From Methanobacteriota archaeon (GTDB lineage: Archaea; Halobacteriota; Methanosarcinia; Methanosarcinales; Methanosarcinaceae), in NCBI GenBank assembly GCA_016841625.1, contig JAENYU010000005.1, forward strand, positions 83,353 to 143,882: a DNA stretch of 60,530 nt, in the 5' to 3' direction. The translations under genes and the position numbers were made by a program. Within the stretch, counting starts at the first letter, position 1; each line of letters starts with the position of its first letter. The notes under the pieces are model-generated. The model saw only the letters and a list, made by a program, of their open reading frames with translations, was not told where the DNA came from and did not search any database. Below are positions 53,925 through 60,530 of this stretch, piece after piece.

Positions 53925-54512
53925 CTACTTTTCGTCATCCGGGTGTTTTTTGAATTCCGGGGCATCCGGATTTCTCCTGGCGTCCGGATTCTTCTTGGTG
54001 TTCGGGTCCTCGAGTTCGTTATAACTGCTCATATTATCCTTACTCATCAGGATGACGTAGTCCGCGGAATTCTTAAGCGCTGTGGAAAACCCGGGTTCTA
54101 CCCCGAAAATAATCGTTTCTTTCCCGTGTTCATTCGCCTTGTTCAGGAGAGGTTTGAAATCCGCGTCCCTGGTTACAATTGCGAGGGTATCTATGTTGGG
54201 GTTGTAGACCAGTTCCATGCCCTCCACTGCAAGGCGGACGTCCACATCACTTGAACAGATGATGGGTTCAAGTCCATGGTTTTCGATTGCTTCCACCAGT
54301 TTGTCAGAGGCATACTGGTTCAGGAAAACCCTTCCGATCTTGATGTTCCCGTAATCTTTCAAAACATCTCTTATTTCTTCCAGGTTCACGTCGAACTCTT
54401 TCCTGAGAATGTTCGGACCGTCCACGAGAAGGCCTATCTTTCTCCTCCCTACCTCTTTTTTCGTGCGAAGGTACCTTGAAATCGAATCGAGTCCACTTTT
54501 TACAGGTTTCAT
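53925..54512 (-). CDS. NYN-domain (LabA/TIGR00288-like) nuclease family
   Basis: The 195-residue protein has an N-terminal ~25 basic residues, then the NYN/PIN-like fold: KIGLLVDGPNILRKE, a middle GNIKIGRVFLNQYASD, and DTLAIVTRDADFKPLLNKANEHGK. The aspartates D31 (VDGPN) and those in TRDADF (metal ligands of PIN-like nucleases) are in place. The C-terminal ~35 residues are charged and low-complexity (NPDARRNPDAPEFKKHPDD). A ribonuclease role is inferred from the family. The start has GGGGATA upstream. Confidence 0.88.
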   Translation of the reverse strand: MKPVKSGLDSISRYLRTKKEVGRRKIGLLVDGPNILRKEFDVNLEEIRDVLKDYGNIKIGRVFLNQYASDKLVEAIENHGLEPIICSSDVDVRLAVEGMELVYNPNIDTLAIVTRDADFKPLLNKANEHGKETIIFGVEPGFSTALKNSADYVILMSKDNMSSYNELEDPNTKKNPDARRNPDAPEFKKHPDDEK

Positions 54513-54929
54513 TATCTGTATCCCCTATAAATGTTACAAACTCCGGGACCGACAAACATCTTATCTTCACATCCGGCTAATTTTTCAGGGCACCGGCATC
54601 GGGAGGAAGCAAAACCGCTACAGCCTCCACAGATCGTCCTGAATTAGTTTCACGCTTCAGCCCTGCGCCTGGCACGGCTTCAAAGCATTAAGTCCCGGAT
54701 TATTTTAAGTTTGCAGTCCTGGTACCTGAATGTTCGGATAACTATCCCATAATATCTAAATATTTTCTATTATGTAGTAAAGATTTGCATTATCAGGTAA
54801 TTCCGTACCTGAACCCTGGCCTCACCTTCCGGAATGGACCAGGACAAGGAGTTTATCCTTTAAGGGTCGAAAACCCCGAGAAGGCAAATCAATCCACTAA
54901 TTATATAACACAATATATAATATATAAAA
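54513..54929. other. Spacer between the NYN gene and the 54930 gene
   Basis: No gene accepted. An AATATATAATATATAAAATTATAAT element at 54911-54935 is the most TATA-like sequence here. Parts with balanced base composition (54590-54690) show no clear ORF or structure. Confidence 0.45.
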
Positions 54930-55355
54930 TTATAATTTATCGGAAAAAGTACCTTTTCTCACTTCCCTGATAATATAAGGAGCCTCCTTTAACTCAAAGA
55001 CATTTTCTGTTTTCCGTCCTTTTTTCTGCCGTACGTACCTGATTTCCCCGAAGTTCCGGAGAAACTCCTCATAAACTTCCGTAAATTGCTCGAATTCCTC
55101 TGCCGTAAGCTCTATGATTCCTTCCCGGCCAGCCAACCAGTCATAGACCCTGAGAAGGACGATTTCCCTCACCCGCTTCAAACCCTCTGCTTCAGGCAGA
55201 TTTTTAAAATAGAGACTTTTTTTCAGGTCTGGAGCCCAGGCTGCAAAGAGCCTGCGGAAATCAACAATCTGGATCGGGATTTTCTCTCCCGGCTCAGGCC
55301 TGGGATAATAATGATTCTTTCCGGGGGGGAGCCCTGCCTCTTCCAGGCTCACCAC
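54930..55355 (-). CDS. Unknown protein, 141 aa, coupled to the rhomboid gene
   Basis: No family recognised. The protein is soluble, with helical segments around RLFAAWAPDLKKSLYF and EEFEQFTEVYEEFLRNFGE. It starts with GTG inside the last codons of the rhomboid gene (7-bp overlap), with GGAAGGTG upstream, so translation is coupled to it. There are no membrane segments or signal peptide. Perhaps an accessory or substrate-linked protein of the rhomboid protease, by context only. Confidence 0.65.
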   Translation of the reverse strand: MVSLEEAGLPPGKNHYYPRPEPGEKIPIQIVDFRRLFAAWAPDLKKSLYFKNLPEAEGLKRVREIVLLRVYDWLAGREGIIELTAEEFEQFTEVYEEFLRNFGEIRYVRQKKGRKTENVFELKEAPYIIREVRKGTFSDKL

Positions 55356-56017
55356 CTTCCGGCGGACCGGGACCCCTTCCAGTGCCTTTCCTGTATTTTC
55401 TTGATTCTGTAGCCCATGTAGAGCCCCACAAAAAGCCCGCTCAGGTGAGCGATATGGGCTACCATGTCGGTTGAATGTATCATGAGGAAGTCGAGTGCGG
55501 CAAAGAGCACGAGGGCCTGTTTCAATTTCATGGGGATAAAGTAGACATAGACACGTGAGTCAGGCTCAAGCACCGCCAGGGCTGCAAAGACCCCGTAGAT
55601 TGCCCCGCTGGCTCCCACGATAGGGGTTGGGTATACCCCGAAGATGGGCATGCTCATAAGGGCATGCCCCACTGCCGAGAGGACCCCTGCCGTAAAAAAT
55701 ACCCCGAGAAGCTGCTTTTTTCCAACCCTCTGTTCAAGCCCCCTCCCGATAAAGAACATAACAAGCATGTTAACAAAAAGATGGCTAATATCATTGTGCA
55801 GGAAGATGTAGGTCACAAGAGTCCAGGGTCTGCTAAGGATATAGGAAGGATCGAACCAGAAAGTCTGGTAATACAGGGGCCCTATCCCTGGCATCATCTC
55901 CACCAGGTAAGAAATTATGCAGAGGGCAATTATTGCCATGGAAGGGCTGGATAATACCGAACGTTTTATCTTGTCCGCCGTTCCGCCGGACCCATATGGT
56001 ATGCTGCTGTGATACAT
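55349..56017 (-). CDS. Rhomboid-family intramembrane serine protease
   Basis: The 222-residue membrane protein has about six hydrophobic segments. The catalytic serine is S137 in VGASGAIYG and the partner histidine is H191 in IAHLSGLFVG, so it should be active. The L1-loop region WTLVTYIFLHNDISHLFVNM fits, with the HxxxN-type motif (H80/N83 region) intact. It cleaves transmembrane segments of unknown substrates. Start has TTAGGAAAC upstream. The last bases overlap the 54930 gene. Confidence 0.93.
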   Translation of the reverse strand: MYHSSIPYGSGGTADKIKRSVLSSPSMAIIALCIISYLVEMMPGIGPLYYQTFWFDPSYILSRPWTLVTYIFLHNDISHLFVNMLVMFFIGRGLEQRVGKKQLLGVFFTAGVLSAVGHALMSMPIFGVYPTPIVGASGAIYGVFAALAVLEPDSRVYVYFIPMKLKQALVLFAALDFLMIHSTDMVAHIAHLSGLFVGLYMGYRIKKIQERHWKGSRSAGRW

Positions 56018-57202
56018 GTTTCCTAATTCTCATTTATTTTTATATAGTATAAAGCTACCTGAATGTGCAACTGAATGACAGAAATTCTTTCCGGGAAATC
56101 CCATCTAAATGAATTCATACAGAGGCCCAGGATTTCAATACATAGAAAGGTTTGTAACAATCCCCTCAAAACCCGTGAAATATCCCTCAAAGTCCGGACC
56201 CTGAATTCTTCACAGCAGGATAAGAAAAGTCCCTGATCAAAAAGTCCCATGCTTCACCTTTGAAGCACGAAAGCTTTAAGCAGGAAAATTCTCGGCTTTA
56301 CCTTTGATGAGTAGGAATGCTTCCTGCTTAACCCTGGAGATCTGATGCCCGTACAAAATTTTGACCCGAACTACACCTGATACATATAATACATAATTAC
56401 TTGTTACGTGAACTCCCCCCCCCCTGCCAGCCTGCGGATGTCGAGGACGGGGTCTTCCCGTCTGCGGAGATAAATGCTGACATACATAATAGACCCAGTA
56501 AGTAAGATGTCTGTAGCAATGCTGTAGCTGTTAATATATATTTTTACGAGACTATTCGATGAGCTTGATCTACTAGATTATTCGATGAGCTTACGCATGC
56601 AGACTTATCATCTGAACCTTTCAAACGTATGTATTGTTATTTGATCCATATCCAGGTAACTAGAATTCGATGGACGCCAGAACCTTGCTAATCCGTATCA
56701 CATTTTTATAGAAAAAATATATATTCAAAGCAAATAGATTTATAAGTATATATATATCATGAAAAATCAATACGGGGTTTGACCCGGATAAAAGGGTAAA
56801 ATCGGTTTACGGCGTTCACTCCTGAAAAATGTTTTGGGGCATTACTTCTATATATAAATTTTGGTAATTTCATCAGAACCAATTTTATAAAAAACAGATA
56901 AATTAAATATAAAATATAATTTTATATTTATAATCTGAAATCCTTTTATACTATTTTTAAATATATTTCCTAATATGAAATATCCGGTGATTTATTTGCC
57001 ATAAATGAGAAATAATTATGAGATCTACATGAAAAAATAATATTATAATATAACTTATTCATACTCAAAATTATTTTTTTTGAAAATCGTTACCTTGCGG
57101 ACTTGCTTCTCGTAATTCATAATTACAAAACATTAATTTCCATACAGGCTGGAAACAAACTTTTCGCACTTTACCCCTCTCGAAATAGGGAGTTACAAAT
57201 TA
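56018..57202. other. Long non-coding region upstream of the cdh promoter
   Basis: No gene. Noted: two related segments around 56252-56276 and 56301-56325 (CTTTGA, CTTCCTGCTTAA), a run of 11 C at about 56415-56425, a hairpin GACGGG/CCCGTC at 56446-56462, and a direct repeat ATTCGATGAGCTT at about 56554 and 56580. The section 56700-57060 is extremely AT-rich. The purpose is unknown; small RNAs or long-range control are possible. Confidence 0.5.
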
Positions 57203-57217
57203 GAAAATGTTATATAG
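57203..57217 (+). promoter_or_regulatory. Probable cdhA promoter (TATA box)
   Basis: GAAAAT followed by GTTATATAG forms a BRE-like and TATA-like pair. Transcription should begin about 25 bp downstream, near 57240, leaving a leader of about 358 nt. This is close to the long leader length known for the Methanosarcina cdh operon in published work. Confidence 0.65.
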
Positions 57218-57239
57218 ATTTGGTACATTTACTCACCTA

Positions 57240-57597
57240 ATTAGTGTTTATTACCCATCGGTAGCGACCTCTTCGTAAAAATCCAGGTCACAATCGCTGG
57301 AAAAAAACGGTTTTTAAAGAGAAAACGGCGCAATAAAAATTATTTGCAAATTAAAGCCCGAAAAACGAGTTTTGTTAGATATATTTCCGAAAAAACGTTT
57401 TGGTTGGGAAAAACGTTCTGTTATTTGAAAAAACGAATAAAACGTTTTATCAGAAAGGTTCGGTTCAAACGATTGGAAGTATAATATTTAGAGCAAGAAT
57501 TATAATTTTCAATCGTTATGGTTATGCCGGACTATGCTCTAATTTGCAATCGTTTCAATAAAGTCGACTTTAAACAAATTTAGGAGGTAAAGCTCAG
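57240..57597 (+). promoter_or_regulatory. Long 5' leader of cdhA with alternative pairing
   Basis: A 9-nt arm AAACGATTG (57467-57475) can pair with CAATCGTTT at 57547-57555 and, over 8 nt, with CAATCGTT at 57510-57517, so the two structures exclude one another. The first choice encloses a perfect 8-bp stem TTAGAGCA/TGCTCTAA (57488-57495 with 57535-57542). Upstream, AAAACG occurs about seven times in 57300-57450, some in self-complementary AAAACGTTTT. The ribosome site AGGAGG (57582-57588) follows the last stem. An RNA-level control of elongation or translation of the CODH/ACS genes is suggested. Confidence 0.65.
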
Positions 57598-60003
57598 ATG
57601 AGCAAACTAACTACCGGGAGTTTTTCTATCGAAGATCTGGAATCCGTTCAGATCACAATTGAAAATATTGTAGGGGCAGCAAAAGAGGCTGCCGCAGAAG
57701 AAGACCTCGGTCCAATGGGCCCAACTCCGTTCCCTGGGATCGCTACTTTAAGGGACTGGAGTTTTACACTGTTCGACCGTTACGAACCAGTGTACACCCC
57801 CATGTGTGACCAGTGCTGCTACTGTACATTCGGACCTTGTAACCTGGAAGGGAACAAGAGAGGTGCCTGTGGTATCGACATGAAAGGCCAGACTGCAAGA
57901 GAATTCTTCCTCCGCTGCATCACTGGATGTGCATGTCACAGCGCCCACGGCCGCCACCTGCTCAACCACATCATTGACCTCTTTGGGGAGGACATGCCAA
58001 TCAACATGGGTGCCTCGAACGTCATTGCCCCCAACATCCAGCTTGTCACAGGAAGGCAGCCAAAGACCCTTGGCGACCTCAAGCCCATGATGGAATATGT
58101 TGAAGAGGAACTTGGACAGCTGCTTGCAACCATCCACGCAGGACAGGAAGGAGCAGCAATCGATTACGATAACAAGTCAATGCTGGCAGGTATTCTTGAC
58201 CACGTAGGTATGGAAGTTTCCGATCTCGCCCAGGTCACAGCCCTTGGCTTCCCGAAGTCCGACCCCGACGTCCCGCTTGTGGAAGTCGGTATGGGAACAA
58301 TTGACCCCAGTAAACCAACGATCATTGCCATCGGGCACAACGTTGCCGGGGTTACCTATATCATGGACTACATGGAAGACAACGACCTGACCGAAAAGAT
58401 GGAAATCGGAGGTCTCTGCTGTACCGCATTCGACATGACCAGGTACAAGAGAGAAGACCAGAAGGCCCCCTACGCAAAGATCGTAGGTACCATCTCAAAG
58501 GAACTGAAGGTTGTCCGCTCCGGAATACCTGATGTAATCGTCCTTGACGAACAGTGTGTAAGAGCTGACCTCGTTGTTGAAGGCCAGAAACTTAATATCC
58601 CGATCATTGCATCCAACGACAAGATCATGTACGGCCTGCCTGACAGGACCAACGATGACGTCGATGCAATCATCGCGGACATCACCTCAGGAGCAATCCC
58701 GGGTTGTGTGATGCTGGATTACGACAAGCTCGGAGAGCTCGTACCCAGGCTCGCTCTGGAAATGGCCCCACTCCGTGAAGGCATATCCTCCATCCCCACC
58801 GACGAAGAAATGGAAGCACTTGTCGGCAAGTGTGCGGACTGTGGCGAATGTAAGCTCGCATGTCCTGAGGAACTGGACATCCCTGAAGCAATGGCAGCCG
58901 CCAAGGAAGGCGACCTCAATGCACTTGAAGCACTGCACGACCTATGTGTGGGTTGCCGCAGGTGTGAACAGGTCTGCAACAAGGGTATCCCTGTACTCGA
59001 CGTGATCGAGAAAGCCGCCCAGAAGGCTATCGCCGAAGAGAAGGGTCTGGTAAGAGCAGGAAGAGGTCAGGTAAGTGACGCAGAAATCAGGGCAGAAGGT
59101 CTGAACCTGGTTATGGGTACCACCCCTGGTGTCATCGCAATCATCGGATGTTCCAACTACCCTGCAGGCTCCAAGGACGTTTACAACATCGCAGAAGAAC
59201 TCCTCAACAGGAACTACCTCGTTGCAGTGTCCGGATGTTCCGCAATGGACATCGGTATGTACAAGGACGACGATGGCAAGACCCTTTACGAGAGGTTCCC
59301 CGGCAGATTCGAGAGAGGTAACATCCTCAACACCGGGTCCTGTGTCTCAAACGCCCACATCTCGGGTACCGCCCACAAGGTCGCTGCAATCTTCGCAGGC
59401 AGGAACCTTTCAGGCAACCTCGCAGAAATCGCTGACTACACCCTGACCCGTGTCGGTGCAGTCGGTCTTGCATGGGGTGCATACTCCCAGAAGGCAGCCG
59501 CTATCGGTACTGGGTGCAACATGTACGGTATCCCCGCAGTTCTCGGTCCGCACAGCAGCAAGTACAGGAGAGCCCTGATTGCCAAGAACTACGACGAGTC
59601 CAAGTGGAAGGTTTACGACAGCAGGGACGGCAGTGAAATGTCAATCCCGCCAGCACCGGAGTTCCTCATAACCACCGCTGAGACCTGGCAGGAAGCCTGC
59701 ATAATGATGGCAAAGAACTGCATCCGCCCGTCCGACAACAACATGGGCAGGTCCATCAAGCTGAGCAACTGGATGGAACTCAGCCAGAAGTTCCTCGGCA
59801 TCATGCCCGAAGACTGGTGGAGGTACGTCAGGCACGAAGCAGATATACCACTCTCCAAGCGTGAAGCGCTCCTCAAGATCCTCGAAGCAGATCACGGCTG
59901 GGAAATCGACTGGAAGAAGAAGAAGATCATTTCCGGTCCGAAGATTAAGTTCGATGTCTCCGCACAGCCTACTAACCTCAAGAGACTTTGCAAGGAGGCC
60001 TGA
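57598..60003 (+). CDS. cdhA: CO dehydrogenase/acetyl-CoA synthase alpha subunit
   Basis: The 801-residue nickel-iron enzyme oxidises CO to CO2 in the five-subunit ACDS complex that cleaves or forms acetyl-CoA in aceticlastic methanogenesis. The N-terminal cluster cysteines appear in [12 protein letters not shown] (~residue 70). Two ferredoxin-like motifs [14 protein letters not shown] (~411) and [11 protein letters not shown] (~449) bind [4Fe-4S] clusters, a feature of the archaeal enzyme. Further cysteines in [27 protein letters not shown] and GTGCNMYG belong to the C-cluster. The start follows AGGAGGTAAAGCTCAG. Codon use is strongly biased, as in highly expressed genes. Confidence 0.98.
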   Translation: MSKLTTGSFSIEDLESVQITIENIVGAAKEAAAEEDLGPMGPTPFPGIATLRDWSFTLFDRYEPVYTPMCDQCCYCTFGPCNLEGNKRGACGIDMKGQTAREFFLRCITGCACHSAHGRHLLNHIIDLFGEDMPINMGASNVIAPNIQLVTGRQPKTLGDLKPMMEYVEEELGQLLATIHAGQEGAAIDYDNKSMLAGILDHVGMEVSDLAQVTALGFPKSDPDVPLVEVGMGTIDPSKPTIIAIGHNVAGVTYIMDYMEDNDLTEKMEIGGLCCTAFDMTRYKREDQKAPYAKIVGTISKELKVVRSGIPDVIVLDEQCVRADLVVEGQKLNIPIIASNDKIMYGLPDRTNDDVDAIIADITSGAIPGCVMLDYDKLGELVPRLALEMAPLREGISSIPTDEEMEALVGKCADCGECKLACPEELDIPEAMAAAKEGDLNALEALHDLCVGCRRCEQVCNKGIPVLDVIEKAAQKAIAEEKGLVRAGRGQVSDAEIRAEGLNLVMGTTPGVIAIIGCSNYPAGSKDVYNIAEELLNRNYLVAVSGCSAMDIGMYKDDDGKTLYERFPGRFERGNILNTGSCVSNAHISGTAHKVAAIFAGRNLSGNLAEIADYTLTRVGAVGLAWGAYSQKAAAIGTGCNMYGIPAVLGPHSSKYRRALIAKNYDESKWKVYDSRDGSEMSIPPAPEFLITTAETWQEACIMMAKNCIRPSDNNMGRSIKLSNWMELSQKFLGIMPEDWWRYVRHEADIPLSKREALLKILEADHGWEIDWKKKKIISGPKIKFDVSAQPTNLKRLCKEA

Positions 60004-60005
60004 AA

Positions 60006-60518
60006 ATGGTAGACACAACCAAGAACACCAAACTGTTCACCTCCTACGGTGTAAAGACCTCAAAAGCGATCTCCACCGAAATTGCCGCCAAGATGATTTC
60101 AAAGGCAAAGAGACCTCTGTTCGTAATCGGGACCGCAGGCCTCACCCCTGAAGTCCTGGACCGTGCAGTGAAGATCGCAAAGGCAGCCAACCTGCCCATA
60201 GCCGCAACCGGCAGCTCAATGCTCGGCTTTGTGGACAAGGACGTGGATGCCAAGTACATAAACGTGCACCAGCTTGGTTTCTACTTAACGGACCCCAACT
60301 GGCCCGGACTTGACGGCAAAGGGAACTATGACACAATCATTGTTCTGGGCCACTACAAGTACTACATCAACCAGGTACTGACTGCAACAAAGAACTTTAG
60401 CAGTGTAAAGTCAATTTCAATTGAAAAGAACTACATCCAGAACGCAACAATGTCCTTCGGAAACCTTAGCAGGGCAGACCACATTGCCGCACTGGACGAA
60501 GTAATCGCAAACTTGTAA
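60006..60518 (+). CDS. cdhB: ACDS epsilon subunit
   Basis: The 170-residue epsilon subunit binds the alpha subunit in the CO dehydrogenase part of the ACDS complex, perhaps linking it to FAD or electron acceptors. The Rossmann-like body shows [20 protein letters not shown] and [17 protein letters not shown]. Translation starts at ATG 60006, two bases after the cdhA stop codon, with AAGGAGG (59992-59998) inside the end of cdhA; the longer in-frame ORF (from 59988) overlaps cdhA and is less likely. The remaining cdhC-E genes are expected beyond the window. Confidence 0.95.
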   Translation: MVDTTKNTKLFTSYGVKTSKAISTEIAAKMISKAKRPLFVIGTAGLTPEVLDRAVKIAKAANLPIAATGSSMLGFVDKDVDAKYINVHQLGFYLTDPNWPGLDGKGNYDTIIVLGHYKYYINQVLTATKNFSSVKSISIEKNYIQNATMSFGNLSRADHIAALDEVIANL

Positions 60519-60530
60519 ATTTGAATTAGG

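Overview
The window comes from a methanogenic archaeon, almost certainly a Methanosarcina or close relative. The strongest evidence is the start of a CO dehydrogenase/acetyl-CoA synthase operon (cdhA, cdhB) behind a long leader, a methanogenesis-marker-12 type protein, an F420H2-oxidase-like flavodiiron protein, AglB, prefoldin beta, and AT-rich spacers with archaeal TATA elements. I cannot fix the species from sequence alone.

Layout. 0-9 kb: flavodiiron protein, a secreted lipoprotein acetolactate decarboxylase flanked by two unlisted paralogous mini-proteins, leuB- and leuD-type genes, a MntP-type Mn exporter, an unknown protein and the oligosaccharyltransferase AglB. 9.1-24 kb: a surface-glycan island that is clearly more AT-rich than its surroundings. 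It holds glycosyltransferases, a NeuB-type synthase, a NeuA-HAD fusion, a flippase operon with two polymerase-beta-type nucleotidyltransferases of unknown role, and a GDP-mannose enzyme. The island is studded with MITEs and IS200/IS605-like end fragments. 24-30 kb: a 1395-residue membrane-anchored surface protein, a small secreted partner with a PGF-CTERM-like tail, and a NosD-type beta-helix protein.

30-36 kb: an arsM/arsR pair with a perfect 20-bp operator, two tandem paralogous mini-proteins, an NfnAB/SudBA-type pair and tRNA-Arg(CCG). 36-40 kb: a pyruvate-phosphate-dikinase-like protein without its PEP-binding barrel, in an operon with a PhoU/DUF47-type protein. 40-46 kb: nitroreductase, ilvC, ilvN, ilvB and a leuA-type synthase with no visible normal start codon. 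46-56 kb: housekeeping genes (M42 peptidase, prefoldin beta, DHH phosphoesterase, PaaK-type ligase with ACT protein, DUF2103-like, marker 12, NYN, rhomboid).

56-60.5 kb: a 1.58-kb non-coding region ending in a TATA element and a roughly 360-nt leader ahead of cdhA. In that leader one 9-nt arm can pair with either of two downstream copies of its complement, which suggests a regulatory RNA switch.

Working together: IlvBN/IlvC, LeuA/LeuB/LeuD form most of the branched-chain amino-acid pathway, and acetolactate from IlvBN is also the substrate of the secreted decarboxylase. The glycan island supplies activated sugars, transferases and a flippase, while AglB transfers glycans to protein. The most promising undescribed items are the nucleotidyltransferase pair with the flippase, the barrel-less PPDK/PhoU pair, the cdh leader structure, the two mini-protein families and the repeat-flanked NeuB/NeuA-HAD cassette.
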